A stretch of DNA of 64,000 bases. Origin: Oscheius tipulae (lineage: Eukaryota > Nematoda > Chromadorea > Rhabditida > Rhabditidae). The notes under the pieces are model-generated. The model had not been told where the DNA came from. It did no database searches and saw nothing but the letters and a program-made list of their open reading frames with translations. This document shows positions 35,850 through 47,361 of the stretch, in pieces. A program made the position numbers and the translations under genes. The DNA is taken from positions 5,828,001 through 5,892,000 of the forward strand of contig JASJZH010000004.1 in assembly GCA_037178975.1 (NCBI GenBank), read 5' to 3'. Every line of letters starts with the position of its first letter. The first letter of the stretch is position 1.

Positions 35850-38207
35850 TCAGGAATATGCCAAACTCAGCCCAGAACGGACAAGGTTGCTAAAGATGCA
35901 AGATAAATGTTTGAGGTAAGAGTAGAAACAAACAAATGAATAATATATGCAGGAACGGCAAGTAAGAATGTTTCTTTGAGTAAAACTACAAAAAGGTGGG
36001 AACAAAATAAGGTAATTTGTGACGACGAGTCGTTGCGGAATCCACTTGTTTTGTAAACGACAGCATTTTTTTTTACCTAAAGGCAGCATTATTGAAACAG
36101 ATGAAAACACTAACTCCTCAGTTGGCGGAGCAGACGGCGCGACATCAAACAAGGTGATGCGGTCATTCAGCGTGTATGCAACGAGTCTCATCGTTTCTTC
36201 TTCCGTAGCCGCATCGGCGTCAGAGTTTCTTTTGTCGGTGATTCGAACCGAGACTATTGACTGCTCGCTGACGCAGTCGGCTGTCTGAAAGGTCGGCTTC
36301 GCGTACGCCTTCCAAAGTTCGACAATCAAATCCTGGGCGAGAAATGATCCGACCCGAGCACGCAGGAAGTTGAACATGAGGATTCCGTCGGCGCTGAATT
36401 GAGGTTTTTTATTTGAAAAGTTTTCCAGAAAACCTCAGAGCTTTGTCGATGAATTGACGTCGCTGCCACTCCAGTTGGGCAGAATTAGCTCCAACTCCCG
36501 TTGCTTCTTTGTAAGCATCAGAAAGGCGCTCCCGATTCTGGAATTTACCATTCAAAGCACCGAAAAAAGCGGAAAAATACCGATAGATGCTGATTGGCCA
36601 TTCGGTAGCGATGCTGCGGCCACACCAGAATCATCATCTTCTTCAGCAGAGAGCCCACATTGACGACGAGAATAACGAGTAGCCAGAAATAGACAAAAGC
36701 GAACATTTTTTCGATAATAAAGTTCTGCATCAGGACACAGGGCATCTTCAGCTTGAACATGACATAGTTGGCGTCCTGAACAACCTCTTTTCCAGTAAAA
36801 TTCGAGGAAACCATTTGGCTGACGTCGCACCGGACCAGGGTCGGAAAGACGCCTTCGATTCCTTCGAGACTGTGCTCCATTGTCGTCCATTTATAGGTCA
36901 AGAGCTAAAAATATGAGGATTTTCTTGGCTAGAGCTTTCGTGAGGCTTGTTATAGGTGGCTCAACTGGATTTGACGCAAACTTGGGTGCTACAATTTTTT
37001 CGTTATATTTACCCAATATTTACTCTTGCCACCACGTTGGGTCGCCTTGGCAAAAAACACACAGTAAGTAAGATGCACGATCAGACGTGCGGCGGAAATG
37101 GCTAGCTGTTTGAGACACGTGAAGACGGAGTAAAGTTTAGTTTTCACTCATTGCGACCTTTGTCGACCCTCGACTACATGCAGTAAGAGCCCTTTCTCTC
37201 ACCCTGATTCGAATAAACTGAGCTAGCAAATGTTCTAACCGTCGAAGCTTTCAGAAAACGCATAACTTTTGCTACAATCTCCGCGCCGTATGCAATATTC
37301 CAACAAGTCGCGTCTAGACCCCTGTTACGACGAGAGCTTCACCTCGAAACCCCAGAGAAGATTGAATCTGCTGGGAATTAGGTAGCAGAGGAGCAGGAAC
37401 TGGGATAGAACTATGATCACGGCTAGCAGCTTTCGGAGTACACAGAAAACGGCCATCGATTGACCAAACAGCGATCTGAAGAGCAACCGATTGTGGAAGG
37501 GGATCCAGCTGACCTTCTACTACGCATGTTCATCGTTCGACAAATGAACTCTGCCAGCTTCGAGATGGCCTTCGCTCGTTCTTTCGGCTTCGTTTTCTCT
37601 TTAATAGTGTTGCAGTCTTCGATGAAGCTTCCGATATCCTCTCCTGAGACGAATTTCGCCACTTTACAAAAAGAACTGAACCGTAGCAGAAGAAGCGAGC
37701 GAATGTTGTCCAGAACATTCGCGGGACGCGGAATAGAATTGCCATGAGCATAAATACGTAGGGTACCCACTGAAAATTAGTTTCTTCAAGGAAAAGACTA
37801 CAAAAGGTTACCTGGTAATAGACAAGCTGCTCCAGATCGGGATCAGTTTTTATGTTGCGATTGAAGGAATGTGGATGCATAGATTGGATGATAATTTTGC
37901 TTTGAATATAGCAATAGCTATTATAGTAGTCTTCCCATTCTGCAAAGCACAAAAATTTTGGGGGAAAACATATGCAAACTTGTATAGGCTGCCGGCGGCA
38001 TGCAGTGGATTGGATCTCCAAATATCTGTTTGTAGCCAGTCATTACTCCAAGGAAAAAGAAAAGGGTAAAGGTCAAATCCGCGTTTACAATGTCTACTAG
38101 CTCTTCTGCAAAGCTGTACTTGCCCTAAAATGTAAAAACGGCTGGTAAGAAGAGAGAAGACTTACTATTGACTGTACGAGATTTTCAAAGTGCTCGAAGT
38201 CTAGCAT
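35850..38207 (-). CDS. Innexin gap-junction protein with two frame breaks
   Basis: Invertebrate gap-junction subunit with four membrane segments. Clear exons: 38166-38207 (MLDFEHFENLVQSI), 37980-38124 (first membrane segment TFTLFFFLGVMTGYKQIFG, then DPIHCMP), 37812-37939 (WEDYYNSYCYIQ), 37769 downward (YYQ|WVPYVFMLMAILFRVPRMFW), a third membrane segment near 37450 (VFCVLRKLLAVIIVLSQFLL), about 36582-36906 (FPTLVRCDVS.., MFAFVYFWLLVILVVNVG), 36434-36537 and 36393 downward (SADGILMFNFLRA). Between about 37690 and 37510 the protein-like frame changes twice without usable introns; the first change would need a 20-base intron. The exon between about 37330 and 36907 was not resolved and the exact 3' end is unclear. 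Either the gene is decaying or the sequence has indels. Confidence 0.65.
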
Positions 38208-38750
38208 GGCATCTAGTTATTACTTTTAGTGGTGCCTGAAACGATTTTTAGTGATCGAAAAAGAGGAAGCGAGTATAAGAAGTAAGATTCTACAGCGTAA
38301 AATAACTGAAGTAATGGAACTGCGTTTCCCAAGAACTGAGCAACGCGCTGCAAACTAATATGGTTTTTCGACAATCGTTGAGTCGCCTAAAAGGATTGGT
38401 TTTATTTGTCTGCCTCTCTCTCTCTATTCTTGTCTGCTAGATCTATGTTATCTGGTACTGGAAATCGAAAAAAAGAGCAAAAGAAAGTGGCAAAAGAGCA
38501 GCAAAAATGATAGATAAAGTAGAGACAAGATTTCCCCAGTTTGAACACAACGCGCACTCCTGCAATTTGCGCGCAATTTCAAACAGATAAAAAATTAGCA
38601 TTCGAGGATCTCCAAGTCCGATTTCAAGCCAAAATTCTTTCTTTACGCCTGTTTACCTCATCACCACAGCTTATAATCAGTTACTCCTAATTCACTCGAC
38701 CGAAGACCACTCAAACTGGCTGATTGTTTACCACAATCAGCCTTTCCTTC
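38208..38750. other. Divergent spacer between innexin and L-domain gene
   Basis: A/T-rich, shared upstream region of two divergent membrane-protein genes. It includes CTCTCTCTCTC-type simple sequence near 38411 but no recognisable regulatory motif. Confidence 0.4.
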
Positions 38751-41700
38751 ATGTTCTTCAATATTTTATTTGTCTGTTTTTACATGATCAATTCAAAAAA
38801 CGGTAAGACACAAAACGTTTAAAAGAATTTCTTCAGTCTGCCAAGTTGCTACTCCCGTCGGGCAATGGTTAAAATCTAATCCAAAACGGTCTTGTTCCTC
38901 CGTCAAGGGCCATTTTATTCTAGATAAGGCTGTCACGACCTCATTTTCTGACCTATTCCACACATTTTCTAGCCTGACAAAGATCGAGGGATGTCTCAAG
39001 GTGCATCAGTACACAGCCACAAAAAATATAAGCTTTCTTTATAATCTCAAAGAGGTCATTTGTGACAAAGAGGAAGGTGAGTTGATGTTTTAAAAAAAAA
39101 AAAAACATCAATGCAGCCAAAAAAAAAGGTCTGGAAAACGTCATAGACATCTGGGAATGGCGACTGGACACTCTCGGATTGGATTCATTGAAGAAAGTCG
39201 AGGGACCTGGGAAGATCAGGGTTTCTTTTGTCAATCCAAATGCGTCCCCCAATGAACAATGGGCGGAGAAGGACGGGAAGCATTGTTTCTCAAGAAATGT
39301 GAGCAGGAGCTGTTTGAAGAAGACAGTCAGTTGCAGGAGATCTCGTTTTTCGGCTACCATCCTCAGTTTCTGTCCGATATGAAGCCAGCCTGTGATATCT
39401 GTGAGTTGAATCCTAGTTGAAAAGACAAAGGTTTCAGCCGATCCATGTCTTCATTTCGAACGCGTGAAACCCGCCTACAATTGGCTAGACATTCCAGAGA
39501 ATTGTACAATCTTCATGGGATCTATCTGTCTTGAAGGTTAGACTTCCTTTGATGTGTAAGGGAGTCATTGGTTGGTAAAGGCTTTGAAAAAAGACCCAAC
39601 TGATGATGATGGTCGGGTTTACGATTGGCCACTAGTTTGTCGCTACCAGCCAGAATGATGTTGTCCAGTGGTTTTGCTCTGGACTCTCTAAGCTCCTAGT
39701 TTGTCGAAGCACTGGAGTTTCAGAGTTTCCAATTCAAAGCCTTTTATGACCTCCGAACATTAATCCCAAAATCTTTCCAAGCCAAGGAGATCCTCACTTT
39801 GTAGAAGGGTTATGCCCGTGTGATTTGTTATAGCATCGAGTCACATTAGGTGAGATCTATCTATTCTACTAAAGAGCTGTCTGTCTGTACGTCGCGAAGC
39901 AAAGCACGTGGGCGCGGGTTCGAACACGGGTCTGCCACTACCACAAAGGAAAGTATCGCTCAAACAAACTTTGAGCATGACGATACCTGGTGAAGCTGCT
40001 CGTGGCTCTTACACCAAATTCCCGAAGGACCCGATCGCAAAACATAAATGTCGAATCACAGATCACGCCTTGTCAATGCACCAAACTTCAGGCCCAATCG
40101 GAGAAACAGATCCTCGACTTCAAAAGTTTTCTTCCATCGAGCTTCTTCTCGGAAGCATACAAGTAGCTGGAACATTATTGAGCTCAATCGACATGTTCCC
40201 AAACCTCAAGACGTTGTATCCCTGTATGAATGCTTTGTATTTCTGCAGACTCCTTTCAGACTACTCGTCCCGATACGAAGGCTTCTGTAGTGGCTCTTCA
40301 GCTAATGGAAACAGTGAAATCGATGCTGGTTTCAATCATTTCCTGAGGAAACTCTCTTTTCCGAGTCTTATTCCCATTAGGAGACTCTTCATTCTGGACC
40401 ATGTAGACTATGGGAATACCGGTTTTGCCAGATGGTACATCAAAGAAGAGGCCTTCTACCCGGAGGAAACTTTCGATCTCTGCTCCTATTTTCCACAGTT
40501 TGAGACAGGAATTCAGTCTTGCGGTAGGAATTTTCAGAAAATGAAAAGTTGAAATCTCTAGAGGTGGAGAAAATGACAGGACCCCGAGCCTACAGTGACG
40601 AGGATCCAAAAGAAAAAGTTATTACCTATTGGGCCTGGGTAATCAGCATTTCTTCCTCGCTTATCGGAATATTTCTTGGACATCGCACTTTTCTTCTTCT
40701 GGCCTTTGGAGAAGCTTCTAGTCTTACTGTCTGTCGGTATTTTATGACCACAATAGTCTTTGTGAACTCTTTGGTGGCAATTCAAAGATGCTTGATGTAC
40801 GAGGTGAGTTCATCCGAACGTGATTAAACTCGGGAACTCTATGAAAACAAGGGGTCGAGTCAAAAAATTTTCTTCGGCAGCATTACCGTTATCTAGCAAT
40901 TCACACGGTAGGGCCCTATTTCATTCGAAGACCCCGACTCTGACCAAGCTTTTAGAGAGCTCGTGGTGTAAAAGTGTTTATCTACGTACATACTTACTTT
41001 TGTCGAGCAAACTTTAGTAGGTTTTTTGAACTTGTTAGCAGCTGTTCCAAACATAGCGCACCAGTTTTTGTTTTTTTTTATTCACAGCCAGTCACTTGTA
41101 CTATACATTACTTTGAGTCAAAGTTGCTCGCCTGACAAGGAGGTCTCTCACGATTTCGGTAATTTTGGGGCTTATAGGTTTAATATCTTTCGAATGTTGT
41201 CGCAAGACCTCGGATCTATCGCTCGGCTCTTGAGATTTGTCATCCAATTACTAAATACTCTCCCTTTTCAGACAATCTGGAACGTCAACATCTTGTACTA
41301 CACTTACGTCGACGAGATCCTTCCCCAAGTTTTCACACGGTTCTTCATGCTCCGGGAAGGAGAAGTTCTCGTAAAACTTGTTGTCAGTCTCAAGTACTCT
41401 TCTCTCTTCTTGATTCTGGCCGGTTTCCTCGATATTCTTGTCCATTCTTGGTATTTTTCGTTTTAAAATACATCTGCCTTGTAGTCTCTTGAAAAACGGG
41501 AAAAATCTGGATGTTTACAATGGATTCTCGACGCTGTACTGTGTCCTGGTTGCATTCACTACAGTACTCTTGACTGGGATTTTCTACGACAACATGGCTG
41601 TTGGGTTCGTTGGTGGAAAGACCTACTTGGAAAAAAGGACAATGTCGTATATTCCGCTGATTATGGTGAGAGAATGAGAACGATTAGATACTTCTGTTGC

Positions 41701-43020
41701 TACTTCAGCCTAAAAGCATTGCAGGACACAGTAAATGTGAATGCGAAAAAAAAACAATCACAGACCCGGGTTTCTTGCTCTACCTCTCCATCCAGATCTT
41801 CCCCCTTACTTTTCAGTCTTCCAGAACTCTGCAGCCTACCCAAACTTCTCCCTCCTCGTCGATGAACCCGTATTCTCTCGAGACAGCAGAGACTGGCGTT
41901 TGGACTTCACTCCGATCCTGGGAACCGAGAGTCTCATGCTGGATGTTCATGGTGTAAGTGAATTTGTTGTAGTTTATAGCAAAGAATCTAGAAAATCTTC
42001 CCTGAATTCAATTTCTGGTGTGACATGGTTCTTCTACTCGTGATTGTGATTTTTGTGACTCTTCGGGCAATACACATGCTCTTTCTGGAGAACCCTCCTG
42101 TCCTCGTCTTGCTCCTTATGCTAGTGAGTTTTTGCAGAAAGTCATAGAGTTTCTTTCAGTACACCCAGCTCTCAATAGACCGAGTTCGACAGTTCATCTT
42201 CAAGGACATACTTTGGGAAGTAAGCATCTTTGACTGTTTATAATTTGATAACTTTTAGGACTACTGTGGCTCGACTGACTTCTACGAGACACGGCTCATC
42301 CTCGACAAGTATCGAGTATTCGACTGCAGGAGCATGTACGACTTCTACTACCAGATCTTTGGGACTGTATTCAGGTTTTTTGAGCTACAGAAGAGAAATT
42401 TTCAGGCTACTGGAATGCTACCGTATCTCGGTTACCTACTTGTTTCTGTAATTTGCTGGAGATTCGCTAGGTATACTGTCACCATATTTTTGTACGAGTA
42501 AGAGATTTAGGTTCCATACGCGACTAGGAGAAGCAGCTAGAAGAAGAAATAGAAAGTTGAAGAGCAACTATCAACTGAACACGGTATCATGACTAATAAT
42601 TATAATTCTTCTTGCTACACCTAATCACCAGAATCCTGTAATGGTTTCCGAATTTTTGGGACAGGACAAATCTCAAGGTGATCCCGATACAAAATACTAT
42701 AACTTCTAGAGGTTACAAGCTACAAGAAGTATAAAAGCTTCGAGCTGCTTCCAATAGATTTCCTAACTGTTTTGCTACTATTTTATTCTACCCTAGTCTT
42801 CTTATATTGTTCCCGCGTTGTTCTTATCTTACTGTACAGGCTTATGGAAAAAAAACAACAGCTTCACGAATGCATTGATTGTGACCAAGCCGCAAGGTGG
42901 CGGGAGGTACTTTTACACAAGAAGACTTTCGGTCTTTGCCTCGCTCCTAATCCTGATGAGTATTCTCGGAATTCCATCGAGTTACTTCAGAACAACCAAC
43001 ACTCCGTGAAACGTTTCTGA
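38751..43020 (+). CDS. Two receptor L domains fused to a multi-pass membrane protein
   Basis: Seventeen exons sum exactly to 883 residues: 38751-38802, 38837-39076, 39129-39298, 39337-39400, 39438-39536, 40092-40523, 40562-40803, 41272-41450, 41485-41665, 41709-41730, 41817-41953, 41992-42123, 42160-42219, 42259-42470, 42511-42583, 42632-42677 and 42710-43020. A signal peptide (MFFNILFVCFYM) precedes two receptor L-type domains: CSSVKGHFILDKAVTTSF..LTKIEGCL..NISFLYNLKEVIC, and CTIFMGSICLEG..FSSIELLLGSIQVAGTLL..FPNLKTL. From about residue 370 there are about eight hydrophobic segments, such as AWVISISSSLIGIFLG, LYCVLVAFTTVLLTGIF, VLLLVIVIFVTLRAIHMLF and LPYLGYLLVSVICWRF. L domains mark nematode IRLD proteins and insulin/EGF receptors; I cannot name the membrane part. 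An A8 run at 42847-42854 separates the chosen C-terminus from an alternative frame ending at 43009. Two fused genes cannot be excluded. Confidence 0.6.
39856..39930 (+). mobile_element. Helitron-like 5' end in an intron of the L-domain gene
   Basis: TCTATTCTACTAAAGAGCTG followed by TCTGTCTGTACGTC and GCGAAGCAAAGC, resembling the 5' ends at 24335 and 52316. It is preceded by A. It lies inside the 555-base intron 39537-40091. No matching 3' end was identified, so its length is unknown. Confidence 0.4.
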
Positions 43021-43979
43021 CAGCTCATCTTCAAGGAAGCAAGGACACATTCTCAGGGAGGCAACTGTCATGGACTACTGGTTCGGTTTGAAGGGACAAT
43101 GTCATAACGCCTGCCAATAGCGATAGAACTCAGCCATTGATAAGGGACAATGGCTCCCGAGCCGGACCCGTTCACTTTTCTTCCCCTACTATTAGTTCAT
43201 GGCTGTTGTATATTTATTTTGTTTTATTGTATCCCTTGAGATCAATGAGTTGAGAGTTGTACGAGTATATGAGTTGGTAATCAGCTACTGAAGTACAGGA
43301 GTCTTTGAGATTTTTTTACTCCCGGTGTAAGGTTAGAAAAACTGACCTACCGCTGAGAAGAAGACATCTTCTTGATACGATGCCTTCGCTGTCTTGTAGT
43401 GCATCATCAGCTACCGGGGTACAAGGTTGTCCTCATCTCTCCTCTGATAGCTCTGCTTTCCCTCGATCATCGCTCTGTCCCTTGATAAAGTTCCGAATTG
43501 TGAAGCACTTCTTTCCATGCCGACAAGACAATATTGAAGTCAAGTTGATATACCGCAGATGAGAAGCGTGAATTTTACCGTCTTGTTGTGGCGAGCTCCC
43601 TTTCAAAACTGTTTCGAACTATCCAATTAACAGCATTTCGATCGAAAAAAAAAGTTTCTAATTGTTTCCTTGAACTGAGGGTGTCTTTTTTAAAACTGTT
43701 AGTTCCGAAACGAAAGTTCTCGTAGTTGGCTGTCATCCCTTGATCTTCCCTCAAATGCACAGAATCTCTTGTTTATTGAAGAATCCTGCCATACAAATAG
43801 GATATATTTTTGCTCTCTAAAACAGTCAAAAATGGAGGGAAACGGAAGAAGACGAGATGGCTACAGTGGATAACCGTATCTGAGGAGTCCAAGGACAATT
43901 GGGGGATCCCTTGCATATGAAAAGGGACAGAGTGACATGACTAGATGGCATTCAGAAGTTGCAGGAAAATAAATATCAG
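43021..43979. other. Convergent intergenic region
   Basis: Separates the 3' ends of the L-domain gene and the acidic membrane protein gene. No gene, repeat or RNA recognised. Confidence 0.4.
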
Positions 43980-46900
43980 TTACTGATGAAGACGCTCCTT
44001 CTCGGGCGGACTGACCAGGTCGGTCCGGTTAGCACTGTTATAGCGGTAGCCATTGGAGGTCGTGGACTTGTCCTCCGACTTGCAGCAGCATTTTCGACAA
44101 CAGTACAGGCTGAGAATGAGCAAGAAGGAACAGAGGCAGATGAAGAAGCAGAGCTGAGCCAGAGACCACTTGTTGAACATGTAGCCGAAGATCTTGATCT
44201 TAAGAAGTCGTCAGAATTTTAAGGGGTTATTCACAGCAGGACACGCGTTAGGACAAGTCATAGTTTCTCTCTCATACTCCTCACAGTCAAGACTACACTT
44301 ACCGTCTTCTCCTTTGGCTTGTCAGCCGTCTCCTCTTCCTCTTCCTCATGACTCTTGTCCTCGCCGTCTTCCGATTCCTCCGTGGTGGTCTCATCGTCCT
44401 CTTCGGAAGGAGTAGTGGACTCTCCATCTTCTTCTTTTTCATCGGAAGCAGGCTTCGACACAATTGTGTCGTCTGAATGTTCTTGTTTAGGGAGCATGTG
44501 CTGCTTATCCAAACTTATAGGCATAGAAACCAAACGTTCAGTAAGTACTTTCATCTCTTAAACTGTTGAAAAGCAGTGGCAATGCAAAGTGGGACAAACG
44601 TCTGTGCATATCAAGCGTAACTGGCTTGTGTTAAGCCTTTCGGGTAAAGCTCTGACTCAGTACAAGCTCCATGAGATTTTCAGATCGTCCTGTGTCTTTG
44701 TGAATATTCTACCTTTACAATGGTCTCTGACACAAGTCAACTGTTATCACCAGATAACCCTTCACAAAATGTCTGTGGACATTCAGTCAAGTTTTATCCC
44801 AGATCAGAGCTGAGAGGTCAGGACAGAAAAAAAGTCGAATAGTTCCAATCCAAGCAAAAATAGTCACAGGCCGAGCTACTTCTGACTTGTCTTTGTTCGT
44901 TATTCTTATCCCTACTGTGACCTTATCTCCAGCTTTTATAAGTCTTGTTCCCATTCAAACGATGTGACAGAAGCAGTCTCAGCAGAGTTAACAGCTACTC
45001 ACCCTGTTCCTCTTCCTCCAAACTTCCCGTCTCTTCCGCCTTGTCCTCTTCCTTGTCTTCTACAGTAGTTGTTTCCTCTTCTTTCTCCTCAGTTGTTGTG
45101 AGTTCAGCAACTTCAAGTTCAACAGTTGTAGCCTCCTCTTCATCCTCTATCTTCTTCTCCAACTCTTCGTCTTCCTAAACATGACCATAACACCACAATA
45201 GACAATCAAGACAGTCTCCCTGATCCTCTCTTTCATCATTTTCTGTTAGTATACACTCCAAGACCATGCTCTGCTAACCTTTTCCTCTTCCTCTTCACTC
45301 TTTGTGTCCTTCTCCTCCTTCAGGTCGTCATCAAAGAAGTTTGTTCCACCTCGTTCCTCACTGACGTCCTCATCCTCATCAGTTGGAGCTGGTTTCTTCT
45401 CCAAAACATCGTTATCTGTATACTCTTGTCTATCAAAACAATAATGAACTGTACCTTCACCAGTCGGAACCGGGAGGTCCTCTTTCAGACCAGTTCCGTA
45501 TGTTTCGGGCTTCAAGTCAAACTTCAGCACCTCAGAGTCGAGAAGAGTCGTTTGGTCACGGAATGGGTCAGAACCGGTGGCCAATTGACGGGGACGACGG
45601 ACTTGGATGGTGTAGTAGACCTAAAGCATGAAGCCTTGTTCAGTTTTCTTGGCTCCGGAGAAAAAACCAAGGAGATTCGAAAATAGTCGAAAGCTTTAGG
45701 CAAATCTTATGACCAGAATCCGGTATTTTCGGCTTGTACAATGTCCTGCAAAGTTGTAGAATTTTCCAAACTCTACAACGTTGCAGTACATTGCTAAGCT
45801 TGAAAATGCTTCGGAGGTGGGCTCAAAGTATCTGCCACAATTCCTACCTTCAAAAGCTTAGCTCCATCGAAGACATCCCTGTCGAAGGCGACCTCCGGCG
45901 GCAGACTGTCATCGTACTCCTGATACCCTTCGCTGTGCTCATAGTCCTCATCATTTTTCCCGCCAGTCTCTCCATCCATCCGTCCGTCCATCTCCAATTT
46001 GACCGAGTCCTTGCACATGTGCTCCACATGCTCAGACTCGGTAGTGATCAGGTCTCCCTCACAGTTTTCCGGGCTCTGAAAGTTTTGAAATGGGAAATTC
46101 TTATGAACAATGCAGTGTAAGTGGAGTCGAACAAGCCTCCTTACCCTGACTGGAAACTCATAGTGAAGAGTCAGGTTCTCGAGTTGAAGGTCTCTCCAAT
46201 AGGGTTCAGTCCAGAAGGGCTCGACTGTCACAATGACCGTTTCCTTGTTGTTCACGGCCAGAGACCGGGGTGGCGCTTGCAGAGCTGAACAGGCGATTTG
46301 AGAGAATCGAAACGGGAGATACCTGACAGATAACAGATGTGGAAAGCGGACATGGTCATGTTAGGAGGGGCTCGGGAGGGCTCATTGTGACAGTTGGCCG
46401 GTACCGAATGGGTACAGCTACATCCCTCAGTTTGAGAGCCTCGTCGACCGCGTGAATCGGACAGCTTCAAACAGACACTGGAATCGGTATATGCATTTGA
46501 AGCTCATTACCACATTTTGAAGACAAACGGATATTAGAATAGTGAGCAGCGTGGTCAAAAACCATAAAGCACGTAATCAAAAGCTTTCTTTCTCCGACGG
46601 AATCAAACCAGCAACTCTCGCTGGCCGTAGATTACGAGACAAGCGCACTAACCACTAGGCCACGAGTCCTGAAATTTGACAGAGACGGTATGGGCGCGCC
46701 GGTTTTTAATGGCCTAATGGTTAGCGTTTTGGCTTGGAAAACAAATCGGAAAATCACTTTTCATTCGAAAGTTAGCTATGAGAGACGGCCGTCTACCAGT
46801 CTTTCTGATCGCATTCTTCGAAGGATCAGGTAATTTGGCACTCATTTGAGTCATGGGAATCGGATACCTGAGTTACGCAATTCCCCAATTTCACTGTTCC

Positions 46901-47361
46901 AGAGCCTTCTGTTTGCTCAACACTTCATGCCTGTCCAACTGTTTCTCCAAAATCCTCTTTCTCTCTCCAAATAAGATTACCTGTATCCACTGGCTGTGCA
47001 CTGATGGCAGGACTGACATCGGTCGGATCGGAGTGTCTCCTCACTGACCAGATTCCTGATCCCGTACTCGAAGGCCGTCGATGGACATTGCAAGTCGAGA
47101 CACTGTTCCTGTGTCGCGTGCTGATGAACCGTAAAGGCACTGGAAAAAGACAATCCGCTTGTTGTAATTAGCATTTCTCGCCGCGCATCCAACTAATTTC
47201 AATGTTCGTTGTTTGCCGAGTGCTTCTGGAAGACTGTCCAGGGCAGAGAGATGGCCTGTTTGCTCATAATTTTGTGCACTCTTAGCGGCAGGATGACCGA
47301 AAAGACAAGACACGTACCTGGCCGACAGGGCTACTGCCGCACACAGCAGCCACCTCCTCAT
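43980..47361 (-). CDS. Type I membrane protein with long acidic ectodomain, unknown
   Basis: Ten exons sum to 532 residues: 47318-47361, 46981-47139, 46323-46477, 46145-46284, 45848-46075, 45455-45620, 45279-45415, 45003-45174, 44303-44481 and 43980-44198. A signal peptide (MRRWLLCAAVALSASA) is followed by a Cys-containing region (EQCLDLQCPSTAF, DRCQSCHQC, EGCSCTHSVPANC), then a possible beta-rich segment (ETVIVTVEPFWTEPYW, LTLHYEFPVR). Then comes a long Glu/Asp/Thr-rich stretch of runs such as KSEEEEEK, EEKEEETTTVEDKEE and DDETTTEESEDGEDK. One membrane segment (AQLCFFICLCSFLLILSLY) precedes a CCRKCCCK palmitoylation-like motif and a short tail. I recognise no family. Such acidic ectodomains can bind calcium or basic matrix proteins, but this is inference. 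Confidence 0.75.
46593..46733. repeat. Double tRNA-headed repeat, copy B
   Basis: The minus strand over 46593-46665 reads as a nearly full tRNA-like sequence: A-box GTGGCCTAGTGGTTAGTGC, anticodon-position CGT (Thr-like) and B-box TGGTTTGATTCC. The spacer GAAATTTGACAGAGACGG is shared with copy A at 30302-30436. A second, outward-facing A-box GGCCTAATGGTTAGCG lies on the plus strand at 46710. Its presence as one of two similar copies argues for a mobile repeat rather than a tRNA gene. Confidence 0.6.

Noticed and set aside
38751-43020. Identification of the multi-pass part as meckelin (TMEM67) or polycystin
   Set aside because: The membrane segments and conserved loops do not match those families as I recall them; left unnamed.
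44945-45178. Plus-strand Ser-rich open frame (SSSS runs)
   Set aside because: It is the complement of the Glu-rich exons of the acidic membrane protein.
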